Below are positions 50,248-58,796 of a stretch of 64,000 nt of DNA, in pieces. The stretch is from positions 9,398 through 73,397 of the forward strand of contig NZ_JAFFPT010000087.1 in the NCBI RefSeq assembly GCF_016918785.1, read 5' to 3'. A program made the translations under genes and the position numbers. Positions within the stretch are counted from its first letter, which is position 1; each line of letters begins with the position of its first letter. The notes below the pieces were generated by a model. The model was not told the origin of the DNA. It saw only the letters and a program-made list of their open reading frames with translations, and did no database searches. The stretch is from Leptospira ainazelensis (GTDB taxonomy: Bacteria; Spirochaetota; Leptospiria; Leptospirales; Leptospiraceae).

Positions 50248-51638
50248 TTACCCTCCACGCCGAATATAAATTGATTTTGTAAACTCACTCCGTTTACATC
50301 CTTTGCGGTAGTATCTACGATAAGGTTATAGATAGGAAATCCGGCGGGAGCCGTGTTTGTTCGGAGTAAATTGAAATCACCACCCGTCGCGGCGTCTCCA
50401 AACAATGTCCCGTTACAAGATGCTTCTTGTTCGGAAAAAGAAACCGTTAAAGCCCGACATCCAAATGGGAACGCCGGCTGACAATCGGACCAAACGAATG
50501 TTGAAATCCGCGCGTTTGTAAGCGGAGGAGACACTCTCTGAATACGAACCGCGTTAGCCGTAATTGCAGTTTGCATATAGTTACTAAAAATGATCCGGAA
50601 GTTATCCGTGTTTACGTCCGCACAAGCGTTTGGTGATCCGGCAAGTCCCGTGCCGTCGTCCCCTCCTCTAAAACGATAGGATCCCGCGCCGAGTAACGCA
50701 AGAGAACTATCCCAAAAACAGGATCCTAAAGTCCAGTCGCCCCCGAGAGTCGCTCCGACTCCAGGCAAAGCGTTTGCACAACCTTGACTTGCAAGTCCGA
50801 CGGCCTGGACCGCTGGTGAAGAAAATATTCCGCCCGCTACAAAACTAACCGAACTTGAGTTTGCCATTTTGTAACCCAAAGCACTCGTTGAATTCGAGCT
50901 TACGTTTATAGTAATTCTCTGACCGAAAGTATAGGGTAAATCGGGAGTGATGGTAAGAGTTCTTCCGTCCGGCGACCAATCAAAATCGGAAGGAAGACTT
51001 GGGGACAGAGCAACCGCAAGAGAGGTCAGATTCGTATCCATCGGCTCTGAAAAAACGACGGAAATGGAATTACGACTAGCGACAGTCCCAAGACAACCAT
51101 CCGTTATGTCATTCGCGACCATATCGGCAATAGTTCCTGTTCCCGCTAAACAGGCAGGTAAGTTTCCCCGCAAAGTGTTAACGGCAAGGATAGAAGGAGT
51201 ATTAAAACTGCTTCCGGGAGCCGCACCGACCGCAAATCGAGAGGTAAATACATCTTTTAAATCTTGTCCCCCTTCCGATTCACATCCTTTTGTGATCGCT
51301 ATCGTATAAGTTCCGGCACTTAAGCTGGCGGAAGGAGTAAACTCTATACTTATCGGTGTTGTGTGATAAAATCCTGTTACATTCGGACTGATAGAAAGGG
51401 AACTTACACAAGTATCGATTTTCATCAAACGGTCGAAAGTTACCTGCACTTTAGTATTCGGTGAAACATTTGCTTCGTTTGATCCGGGCGTAAAGACGAG
51501 AACCTTTGGATTTTCTCCCGAATTTAGATAGGGTAAAAATTTCCCCGCTTGATCGTTTACATTATTACAAGAAATTAAAGTTATAAAAACAACTAAACTT
51601 AGAAAGACCACACGATTCCATTTTAAATAATCCATCAA
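50244..51638 (-). CDS. Ig-like-domain lipoprotein of efflux operon
   Basis: 464 residues. Signal MMDYLKWNRVVFLSLVVFITL and lipobox LISC. The mature protein contains bacterial Ig-like modules of the Big_5 type: VLVFTPGSNEANVSPNTKVQVTFDRLM (about 43-75) and a second with SVVFSEPMDTNLTSLAVALS (about 190-215). A Cys-bearing middle (SQGCANALPG, CFWDSS) follows. It probably lies on the outer membrane surface or in the periplasm. Overlaps at both ends (ATGA with TolC) make it part of the pump transcript, an unusual companion for an RND system. Confidence 0.65.
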   Translation of the reverse strand: MMDYLKWNRVVFLSLVVFITLISCNNVNDQAGKFLPYLNSGENPKVLVFTPGSNEANVSPNTKVQVTFDRLMKIDTCVSSLSISPNVTGFYHTTPISIEFTPSASLSAGTYTIAITKGCESEGGQDLKDVFTSRFAVGAAPGSSFNTPSILAVNTLRGNLPACLAGTGTIADMVANDITDGCLGTVASRNSISVVFSEPMDTNLTSLAVALSPSLPSDFDWSPDGRTLTITPDLPYTFGQRITINVSSNSTSALGYKMANSSSVSFVAGGIFSSPAVQAVGLASQGCANALPGVGATLGGDWTLGSCFWDSSLALLGAGSYRFRGGDDGTGLAGSPNACADVNTDNFRIIFSNYMQTAITANAVRIQRVSPPLTNARISTFVWSDCQPAFPFGCRALTVSFSEQEASCNGTLFGDAATGGDFNLLRTNTAPAGFPIYNLIVDTTAKDVNGVSLQNQFIFGVEGK

Positions 51639-53170
51639 TATCCTCTCTCCGGAAAGAGTTCCGAATTTTCTCGGTTTTCCTTGATCAACTGTGAAACGAT
51701 ACTGTTTCCTTTTCCTTTCGCGACGTTGTAAAAAGGCAGATCGATCAGATCTCTACCGCTTGCGTTGAAGTATTCGTAACAAGATCTCAAATATTCCGCA
51801 TAGGAATCCGCAAGTTCGTCTTGCGCCCTGGAAAGTTCATACTCTGCTTTTAAGGATTCCGTCCTTTTAGTGAGTCCGCTTTTAAATTTACTTTTGATTA
51901 TTTTATAATTTTCTAATGATAAAATGACCTTTCGACTCACGGCATAGATCACTGAAAAGTTTTCAGTAAGTTTGTCTTTGGATTTTACAACTTCGAATGC
52001 AGCCTGTTTTTTTGCGATATTGTAAGCGGCAACCGCATCGTTTAGTTTCAATTCACCCTCTAAAATTTTGCGGGACTGAGATAGATTATCAAACAATTGC
52101 AAATTTGCGCTGTTAAACGTATTTTCACCTTGTCCGACAAACTGAGGTCCATAGCCCGGAATTCGCTGTATCCCGGTTCCATCCGTCTGCACACCGTAAT
52201 TGGATTGAGTTTGGAATGTAGAACTACCGAGAGGTAGGACGACGGAGAAATTAAATCCGTAATTGTAATGATTTACAGGATTGATGTCGTTTGAGTTTTT
52301 ACCCGCATAACCGCCGACGAGAAACTTAGGCTTCCAATAATCCTCCGCAATTTCTCTTTCAACTTTTAGTTTATCAACGACAATCTTTGTCTTTTTAAGA
52401 TCGGGTCGATTGTGCTCTAAATCACTTTCATCCTTACTCAATATGGGGAAAGGATCATTAAGGACGTAATCATAAAATACATTCTCCCTAATTTCGACTT
52501 CGTCCGATTCTTCCAATTGAAGAAATAACTTTAGCTCCGTAACCGCAGCCTTATGATCCTTCTCGGCCTTTATCAGACCCAGTTGAGCCTCGTTCAATTT
52601 CTGTTCGATTTCAAGAACGTCGATTCGCGCTTTTAAACCGTTTCGATACTCGGAAAAGATATCATTCAATTGATTTTTGAAACTTTTATAAAGTCTTTTA
52701 GAAGTAAGTAGTTTCCCTCTTGTAGCAAGAACCTTCATATATTGTCTTACTATTTCGATTTTAATTTTTCTAACTTGTATTTTGAATTCTGCCCTGTTTA
52801 GCTCTGCGGATAACTTTGCGATTTCGATATTCTTAAAATTCTCGCCGCCATCATAGAGGAGCTGCTGAACGGTCAATCGGATATCATTGTAAACGGAATC
52901 GACTTGATTTTGATTTAGATTTCTCAATCCGAAATAGGAAATCCCTAACTTTGGGAGGTATTCTCTCCATTTTTCGTTGAGTGTTAGCTCAATAACTTCA
53001 TTTTGTCTTTCTATATTTTTTATGATTAAGTTGTTTGTGATTCCGATTAGTATCGCCTTTTCTAAATCCAGTTGTAATAAATTCCCTTTCCCCTTCTCTT
53101 CCGCATGAATTTCAAAGGTAAAAGAAAAGAAAAAAACTGAAATAGAGATGATAGCCGTGTGAAACTTCAT
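51635..53170 (-). CDS. tolC: TolC-family outer membrane efflux protein
   Basis: Outer membrane channel of the tripartite pump. 511 residues with a signal peptide (MKFHTAIISISVFFFSFTFEIHA). TolC features: LQLDLEKAILIGITNNLIIK, a helical coil with VQQLLYDGGENFKNIEIAKLSAELNRAEFKIQ, a middle DVLEIEQKLNEAQLGLIKAEKDH, and in the second half LSQSRKILEGELKLNDAVAAYNIAKKQ followed by TESLKAEYELSRAQDELADSYAEY. It is first in an eight-gene minus-strand operon. A near-perfect palindrome, part of the shared TGTGAT motif, lies about 45 bp upstream. Confidence 0.8.
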   Translation of the reverse strand: MKFHTAIISISVFFFSFTFEIHAEEKGKGNLLQLDLEKAILIGITNNLIIKNIERQNEVIELTLNEKWREYLPKLGISYFGLRNLNQNQVDSVYNDIRLTVQQLLYDGGENFKNIEIAKLSAELNRAEFKIQVRKIKIEIVRQYMKVLATRGKLLTSKRLYKSFKNQLNDIFSEYRNGLKARIDVLEIEQKLNEAQLGLIKAEKDHKAAVTELKLFLQLEESDEVEIRENVFYDYVLNDPFPILSKDESDLEHNRPDLKKTKIVVDKLKVEREIAEDYWKPKFLVGGYAGKNSNDINPVNHYNYGFNFSVVLPLGSSTFQTQSNYGVQTDGTGIQRIPGYGPQFVGQGENTFNSANLQLFDNLSQSRKILEGELKLNDAVAAYNIAKKQAAFEVVKSKDKLTENFSVIYAVSRKVILSLENYKIIKSKFKSGLTKRTESLKAEYELSRAQDELADSYAEYLRSCYEYFNASGRDLIDLPFYNVAKGKGNSIVSQLIKENRENSELFPERGY

Positions 53171-53212
53171 TTGTCTCTGGGAAATTTACGATTTGAATTT
53201 ACAAATTCCTAT

Positions 53213-53243
53213 CTGTGATGTGACTTATAATTATAAATCACAA
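53213..53243. promoter_or_regulatory. TGTGAT-N17-ATCACAA site upstream of efflux operon
   Basis: CTGTGAT (53213-53219) and ATCACAA (53237-53243) enclose 17 bases; only the outermost base breaks symmetry. Inside it, TGTGACTTATAA (53219-53230) and TTATAAATCACA (53231-53242) form a second, nearly perfect 12-bp inverted repeat (one mismatch). It lies about 45-75 bp before the tolC start on the minus strand. Likely operator. Confidence 0.6.
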
Positions 53244-53392
53244 ATTCCTTTGAGTCAGAGGACAATATTGTAATAAATTAGTCAAGCGCGATACAATTTC
53301 TGCTTACTAAAAACACAGGAATTCGTTTCATTAATTTGAAAGATAAACTGATTGAATGGCAAAGGAGCATTAACCTTGAGGAAACTGCATTA

Positions 53393-53779
53393 TTATGCTT
53401 TGCGTCTGGTACCTTCTTCTGTTAATCCTATAAGTAATTTTTGCGCGATTTCATATTCTTTCTTTGATAATCCGGCAAGCACTTCGATCGATTCTCGCAG
53501 ACCCTTTTTGGAATCGATACGTTTAATAAGCTCGTTATCGCTGGCCCTCTCTCGAAGAAAATCCGGAACCCTTTGTGGTGATTCACCTCGTAAAATCCAT
53601 TCACGTCTAAATCCGTGAACCATTTCGATAACGATCGCAGAATCTTCTGGGAGAGTAAATCTACCACTGAGCCAACCGCTGATGGTTTGTTTAGACTTGC
53701 CGATCGTTCTTCCAAACTCAGTCTGATTTCCGCCAAAATGGGAAAGGATAGTTTTTAGTCGTTTATTCTGCTCTTTCAA
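53393..53779 (-). CDS. XRE-family repressor 1
   Basis: 128 residues from TTG 53779. HTH at about 17-42: [31 protein letters not shown]. The following [12 protein letters not shown] resembles the 'WLLTGKGEM' tail of the other two repressors (54849, 60663), with a helical C terminus ([21 protein letters not shown]). It is a phage-repressor type. It points away from the 7TM paralogue at 53951, so the 170-bp gap between them holds divergent promoters; a TTGACA at 53808-53813 is visible there. A downstream role in regulating the TolC operon is possible. Confidence 0.7.
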   Translation of the reverse strand: MKEQNKRLKTILSHFGGNQTEFGRTIGKSKQTISGWLSGRFTLPEDSAIVIEMVHGFRREWILRGESPQRVPDFLRERASDNELIKRIDSKKGLRESIEVLAGLSKKEYEIAQKLLIGLTEEGTRRKA

Positions 53780-53950
53780 ATTCAGTCCGGTTATAATACT
53801 TTTTTGTTGACAAATGTATTAATATAATACCATTATCTCGACGAAGGTTTTCCATGAAACAAAAAAAATGAAAACGCTGGCCAAAAAACAACACAAAAGA
53901 TGCTTAATTAAATAATTGAAATTCGAAACATTAAAAATCAGGTTATCCCA

Positions 53951-54856
53951 TTGAATCTAAACATTCTATTTCCGACGATTGCGGGAATTATTCATATCTC
54001 CTTTGGAATTTACGTTTTTAATTTAAAACCAAAACAAAAGACTCAGTCTATTTTTTTGTTTTTAAATTTTTTACTTTCTACTTGGATGATAATTCAAGCC
54101 TTCAGAGTGTTTCTTCCGGTCGAATATCGAAACATAGCCCTTAATATCACATTCCTTCCGATCTCCTATGCTACGTTTACCTTATTTGCTCTTAGTTCAA
54201 AGATTGAGAACCCCGGAAAAAGACTTCCAACATGGTCTTATCTCCTCGGGTTCTTCGGACTAACCTATATAACCTTTACGTGTTTAACTCAAAGAATGGC
54301 GACTCTCAAAGATCCTCAAAACTTCATATTTGATTTGAATCTAAACTATCACCTTTTGGTTCTTTATTTGGTTTTCTGGATGGTATTAGCGATATGCGCC
54401 GTTACCCGAAAGATGCTAATCACACGAGGAGATTTTAAAGTCAGGCTCTTTTTAGTTTTACTAGGAGCGATGCTCGCGCTACCGCTCACGACGATCTTCG
54501 TCTATTTTTTACCTCTTTTCGGTATTTATAAACCTTATCTTTCTTCGGTCGGATTGATCATTGCTTCCATATTTTGGGCAGTTGCGATTTTGCACTACGA
54601 CGCATTTCAAATCAAATCCAAAGTTATAAAAGGAGAAGATTTACCGATGATCAACAAAGCGGCTTCCGGCGGGTTCTTACGTGTATTAGAAAAACTAGAT
54701 CCGATGAGATATATCCAAAAAAGTTCAAAACAGAAAGCGGAAATTACAAAAGAAATATTGATTCAGGATTACAACTTAGCGACGAACACTGGAGAGCTTT
54801 CTTTGGAAAAACGAGCTCAGATTCTTTCCAAAAAATTCGGAAGATACTTTAAGTAG
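53951..54856 (+). CDS. 7TM sensor-like membrane protein, paralogue of 27917
   Basis: 301 residues, about seven hydrophobic helices, ending in a short charged tail. It shares FVYFLPLFGIYKPYLSSVG, FWAVAILHYDAFQIKSK and a C-terminal QDYNLA... KKFGRYFK with the protein at 27917 (FVYILPIFGIYKGYFSVFG, FFWSVAIIQYNAFEIREL, KIFERFLK). No kinase or effector domain is attached. Here it is flanked by two XRE repressors rather than by an acyltransferase. It overlaps the convergent repressor gene at 54849 by 8 bases. Confidence 0.65.
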   Translation: MNLNILFPTIAGIIHISFGIYVFNLKPKQKTQSIFLFLNFLLSTWMIIQAFRVFLPVEYRNIALNITFLPISYATFTLFALSSKIENPGKRLPTWSYLLGFFGLTYITFTCLTQRMATLKDPQNFIFDLNLNYHLLVLYLVFWMVLAICAVTRKMLITRGDFKVRLFLVLLGAMLALPLTTIFVYFLPLFGIYKPYLSSVGLIIASIFWAVAILHYDAFQIKSKVIKGEDLPMINKAASGGFLRVLEKLDPMRYIQKSSKQKAEITKEILIQDYNLATNTGELSLEKRAQILSKKFGRYFK

Positions 54857-55295
54857 AACGATTTTGTTTGGATACGGCCAACATCATTTGATAGATAAGA
54901 TTTCGAGTTTCCGGTGGAATCTGATCGTAAAAAGCCAAAAGGGTATCTTCCGCTTTATCATTGGAAATTTTGTTCCAAAGATAATCCCTTTTTTTCATTT
55001 TTTTGATCGTTTCCGAACTTCCTTCCGAAGAGGTGCTCATCTCGGCGTTCCCCTCGCCTTTGACAAGCCAAAGACCGGATATCTTATGAACGGTTTCGAT
55101 CTCCGCCGCCAGCTTATCAAGCAGCGGCCTCTTATCGTTACAAATATAACTGATGTAGTTCTGAGACTTTCCTATGGATATCGCAAAGTCTTCGTCGTTC
55201 ATCGCGAGAATATTCTTAATCGCGTAACGAAGTCGTTTCCCTGGTGAGGAAAAATCAATATTTTCTAAAGGAATTGTGATAATTTTATTTGACAT
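54849..55295 (-). CDS. XRE-family repressor 2
   Basis: 148 residues. HTH about 20-50: GKRLRYAIKNILAMNDEDFAISIGKSQNYISYICNDKRPLLDKLAAEIETVHKISGLWLVKGEGNAEM. The 'GLWLVKGEG' end matches the other two repressors of this family. A Ser/Glu linker and a helical C terminus (DTLLAFYDQIPPETRNLIYQMML) follow. Its own start codon (55293-55295) lies inside the TTGTGAT-N17-ATCACAA site, suggesting autorepression. No ribosome binding site precedes the ATG. Confidence 0.7.
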   Translation of the reverse strand: MSNKIITIPLENIDFSSPGKRLRYAIKNILAMNDEDFAISIGKSQNYISYICNDKRPLLDKLAAEIETVHKISGLWLVKGEGNAEMSTSSEGSSETIKKMKKRDYLWNKISNDKAEDTLLAFYDQIPPETRNLIYQMMLAVSKQNRST

Positions 55296-55304
55296 ACATC
55301 ACAA
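55274..55304. promoter_or_regulatory. TTGTGAT-N17-ATCACAA site over XRE repressor 2 start
   Basis: TTGTGAT (55274-55280) and ATCACAA (55298-55304) form a perfect inverted repeat with 17 bases between. The ATG of the XRE gene on the minus strand is inside. Same length and half-sites as the sites at 39581 and 53213. The most direct reading is that this repressor binds all three. Confidence 0.6.
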
Positions 55305-55533
55305 AATAGCTCAATAGTAAGAGATGAGCTTTTTATTCAATGGTTCTAAAGTATCTATCCTAAAGCCATTTTATGACAATCTTAAAAATAGAATCGATGT
55401 ACAAAATGAGAATTTTTTTATAAAAAACTGATTTCAGGCGAAAACAGCAACGAGACCGATTCGGATTGTTTGTATCCATTCGCTTCTTGGAAGCAAAACG
55501 GTTATTTTAATTTTTTATTGGAGAATACAAAGT

Positions 55534-55908
55534 ATGCTTAAATGGTATGATTTTCAAGATTTAGAAAGTTCAATGGGGCGGCTGATTACATTAAGGCGAA
55601 AACTAAACGCTGCGGCGCAATTCAGGTTGATAAATGAAAAAACTCCAAGGGAGCTTAGGCTTTATATTTTCGTTAGCCGCCTCATTCTTAAAAAAAGAAT
55701 ATTGAAACGAAGATTTGATTGGTCTCGAAATGAACTCAAGGTTATTTTTTCAGAAAAAGTAACTCTACAGAATAAGGTCAATGAAATGGAAAACTTGTTT
55801 CAAACCAAACTCAGTGAAAAAGAAAAAACACTTCGATTGGCAGTTGAGGAAAACAAAGAGTTGAACTTGCAAATCAAAAGATTAAAAGGTGAATTCTCTA
55901 AAATATGA
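55534..55908 (+). CDS. Basic coiled-coil protein
   Basis: 124 residues, strongly basic first half (LRRKLNAAAQFRLINEKTPRELRLYIFVSRLILKKRILKRRF) and a coiled-coil second half (LQNKVNEMENLFQTKLSEKEKTLRLAVEENKELNLQIKRL). No signal peptide. The mix suggests nucleic-acid binding with dimerisation. It lies in the phage/plasmid control region on the plus strand, far from other plus genes, with about 240 bp of upstream sequence. Family not recognised. Confidence 0.5.
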   Translation: MLKWYDFQDLESSMGRLITLRRKLNAAAQFRLINEKTPRELRLYIFVSRLILKKRILKRRFDWSRNELKVIFSEKVTLQNKVNEMENLFQTKLSEKEKTLRLAVEENKELNLQIKRLKGEFSKI

Positions 55909-56096
55909 TTCCGCTTTTGTATTCTGAATTTTAAGTATTTTGAAAACCTAACTGCTTTGTTTACTATCAATCATGTCCCCTATTCGATTGCAATTTCACC
56001 TTCTCAGACTCCATTATATTTACGAGAATTGTTATTGATTTCAGCGCTTCCTGTCATGTTTTGAAAATAATAATGATTTTTTAACGAGGAAAGAAG

Positions 56097-56321
56097 ATGA
56101 ATTGGATAAATTTTCAAAACGAATTACCAACGATTAAGCCAGGAGATTCGATTTTACTTCGATCTGCTTCAGGAGAGTTTTTCGTATGCGAACTTACAAA
56201 CGAAGGAATCTTGAAACGACCCGAAACCGGCTATAGATACTCGCTCCGCGACGCCACTCTTACTCATTGGTGCGAAATTATGGATCCTGATTTATTTAAA
56301 AATACAAATAATCTCAATTGA
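56097..56321 (+). CDS. DUF551-like small phage protein
   Basis: 74 residues with AACGAGGAAAG upstream. The pattern 'WI.....LP....GDSILL...... ...THW...' (MNWINFQNELPTIKPGDSILLRSASGEFFVCEL ... ATLTHWCEIMDPD) is that of DUF551-type proteins, often found in phages near recombination genes. Role unknown. Confidence 0.55.
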   Translation: MNWINFQNELPTIKPGDSILLRSASGEFFVCELTNEGILKRPETGYRYSLRDATLTHWCEIMDPDLFKNTNNLN

Positions 56322-56612
56322 TCCGGCCTTTCAAATTAGAAATGATCGATTGCTCTTTTTGATACATTAAAGTCCTTTAATATCTCTTTTTAGCAAGCGG
56401 ATTGCTAAACCTATATCCCATTTTGGAATATTCTTTGCCGCCAGGTGCTACCACAGGATCAATCTATCTGCCGTTTTAATGCGAGCGTCTTATCAATAAT
56501 GACCTCCGACAAATTTGCAATGAATTCCTTTTCTTGCATGTAAGTTGAATCCGGACTTATAAAATAATCAAATTTAGAGTCCTCGACTTCACCTGTGTTT
56601 TTAAAACAAAAT

Positions 56613-58367
56613 TCATGCCGCTACCAAATCTCGCTCTTCGGACAATTTTCTGAATCTGACTAAATGTGGGAATTCAACTAAGTCCTTAAAGTAGTATTGA
56701 ATATGATTGATGAGTCGTTCGGGAATCTCAGTTTGGAACTCAATTATCAAACCTTCATAGGTAAAATCAGTTTCTTTTAAAATCCTGTAATCTGCTTCTG
56801 AAAGTTTTGATTTTGAATACTCTAAAAAGTCCTCGAAACTTGCTTCCCGATACTGTATTTTAGTTTCGACTTCTTTTGCTATATTCTTCTTCGAACTATC
56901 GATGACTTTTTTTTCTCCATTTGAATCGTTTGGGTATTCCGTATTTTTTTGAACTGCTTTTTCTTCAACAAGCTCGTTAAAAATCACGTCCAATGCTTCT
57001 TCTGTCTTTTGGGTAAAAAAGCTTTTAATAAATTGAGCCTTTGAACGAATTACTGGATCGAGAATCGTAATTTTATTCGATTCAATTTTTACCCTGAGAG
57101 ATAGCAAATGATCCTTAGTTAATCTAGGCAAAATTAAGGAGCCAATGTATTCACAAAAGTTTTCCCAGGTCGGGGCGACTTTAATGACCTGTTTTGTTTC
57201 CTTTCCTTCTGAAAGATCAGAGGCTCTTTCTTTTCTCTTTTTTTCGGACACTTTTTTAAGTGCTTCAAAGGTGGAAGGAATTTGAACACGATATGAATAA
57301 AGGGTAGCGATGCTTAGGCTCATACTTTGCCAATACATATCTGTTTCATATTCATCCGCTTTTTGAATAAAAATAAGTTTCTTCATTAAATCTGAAATCG
57401 TCTCAACTGTTAGATTGGAATCGTCTTTCGACCATTTCTCTAAAATGGCGGATTCTTTATTACGATTCAGGTCACCTGCATATTTTAAACCTGCACTTTC
57501 AACTTCAGCTTTTATTCCCTCTATGTACAGATTAGTCATAGATTGAGAGAACCGCGCGCTTGCGCGTTTTTTCTCCTTTTCATATAATGTTGTTTGTACT
57601 GTAATTTCAGGTTCACTTTTTGCCGGGTGCAAGGACTTCATGTTTTGCGGAGTGCTCGTGTCAGCGATTGGAGAGGTGTTATCAAAATGTGGACTGCCAG
57701 AATTGGAAGCAACAGAAGTGCGCGGCCATAATTCTTCGATATCACTTTCTGGAGTTAAGATCGCGGTATTTTTTGCCTGCTTCGGTCTTTTGTTAGAATT
57801 CCGAGTAAAAAGTTTTTTGAGGAATTCGGCCACTCTTGAAAGGTTTAATCGGATTACGGTTTTCTTCTTAACGTTTTTAGTTTTGTTGATTCCTTGAGAT
57901 TTTTCAAACCATTCGTCTATAAATACAATTTCCGATGGCTCGCGGTAAATAGATTCTTTTAGGGATTTAATTCTATCTTTAGAAACCCAGACGAGAGTAT
58001 TCGGTTTTACTCGATAAAGCGAGCGTAAGACTCTTAATGTCCCCTCTCTTGTCAGAGTTGATTCTCGATATACCATTCCTTTTTTTATGAGTCTTGAAAT
58101 TGAATTGCTTATAGCGGTTTCAGTTTTTTCGAATCTATAAGCAAAGGCAATGTTTGTTAAAGTGCAGCCAGCAGATCTTTCTGAATTCTGGTGTATCACT
58201 GAAAAAATCGCTTTTTCTAGATCGGTAAGCCCCTTTCCATTTACGAGAGCATATTCAATTTTGATATACTGTTCGTCGATAAACGGTTTTCTGTCATTCG
58301 ATGAAGGGAAACCGTAATTTATCTTTTGGGCATAGGTCAATTGCCCGTTGAATTTGGTATCTTCCAC
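56613..58367 (-). CDS. Replication-initiator-like protein with winged-helix N terminus
   Basis: 584 residues from GTG 58367. The N-terminal 110 residues form a winged-helix-type DNA-binding pattern (GLTDLEKAIFSVIHQNSERSAGCTLTNIAFAYRFEKTETAISNSISRLIKKGMVYR). A long Ser/Thr/Pro-rich linker follows (about 170-270). The C terminus holds two similar modules (about 415-455, LILPRLTKDHLLSLRVKIESNKITILDP; about 520-570, DYRILKETDFTYEGLIIEFQTEIPERLI). Position next to ParA and DUF3102 genes suggests a plasmid replication initiator, but no Rep motif was identified, so a transcription regulator is also possible. Confidence 0.5.
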   Translation of the reverse strand: MEDTKFNGQLTYAQKINYGFPSSNDRKPFIDEQYIKIEYALVNGKGLTDLEKAIFSVIHQNSERSAGCTLTNIAFAYRFEKTETAISNSISRLIKKGMVYRESTLTREGTLRVLRSLYRVKPNTLVWVSKDRIKSLKESIYREPSEIVFIDEWFEKSQGINKTKNVKKKTVIRLNLSRVAEFLKKLFTRNSNKRPKQAKNTAILTPESDIEELWPRTSVASNSGSPHFDNTSPIADTSTPQNMKSLHPAKSEPEITVQTTLYEKEKKRASARFSQSMTNLYIEGIKAEVESAGLKYAGDLNRNKESAILEKWSKDDSNLTVETISDLMKKLIFIQKADEYETDMYWQSMSLSIATLYSYRVQIPSTFEALKKVSEKKRKERASDLSEGKETKQVIKVAPTWENFCEYIGSLILPRLTKDHLLSLRVKIESNKITILDPVIRSKAQFIKSFFTQKTEEALDVIFNELVEEKAVQKNTEYPNDSNGEKKVIDSSKKNIAKEVETKIQYREASFEDFLEYSKSKLSEADYRILKETDFTYEGLIIEFQTEIPERLINHIQYYFKDLVEFPHLVRFRKLSEERDLVAA

Positions 58368-58758
58368 GTTCGTTTCCTATAGCGGTGCCAGACATACTTC
58401 GGGCTAGGCACGGCTGGGTTAATTGCCCTACTCTTTCAAAAACGGGGAACATGGATTAGGCATGGAGCCTTTTGGATGGTCCTCGATTTGCGATTTGCGG
58501 CCTAAGTGGTAGTGGCCGGTCCTAAGTTATGTCTTCTTAGAACGTACAGGACTAGAATTGGGTACGATACAAATGTCAAGCAAAATAATGAGACATAACA
58601 AATTATCTGGGGTATTGTGGAGGGAAGTCGGCCTGCGTCGACTACCACATCTCCGCAGGCCAGAATCGCAAATCTCGGATGAGATCTATTCGGTACTCTA
58701 TAACCCGTGTACGGATTTGGGTACTCTTTTTTTAAATTGGAATAATAAATTTTTTAAT
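58368..58758. other. Structured gene-free control region upstream of Rep-like gene
   Basis: No convincing gene. It holds several inverted repeats: GGCCTGCG (58630-58637) with CGCAGGCC (58654-58661), and GTGGTAGT (58506-58513) with ACTACCAC (58641-58648). Direct repeats CGATTTG (twice in a row near 58482) and CCTAAG (near 58501 and 58520) are also present. GC content is higher than around it. Such a block fits an origin or an antisense RNA/leader of the Rep-like gene. Confidence 0.4.
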
Positions 58759-58792
58759 CTGTTAAATATCTCACACGTGAGATATTTAACAG
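58759..58792. repeat. 34-bp near-perfect palindrome behind DUF3102 gene
   Basis: CTGTTAAATATCTCAC (58759-58774) and GTGAGATATTTAACAG (58777-58792) are perfect 16-bp arms around AC. Neither strand shows a T run after the stem, so it is not a typical terminator. It lies 4 bp past the stop of the DUF3102 gene and may be a partition site or a rolling/theta origin element. The middle contains CACGTG, also the core of chromosomal parS sites, but this may be chance. Confidence 0.55.
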
Positions 58793-58796
58793 TCTG

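Noticed and set aside
56389..56409. Terminator hairpin TTTAGCAA/TTGCTAAA
   Set aside because: No following T run in the direction of the Rep-like gene; left as a plain inverted repeat.
58759..58792. Terminator for the DUF3102 gene
   Set aside because: No T run after the stem on either strand.
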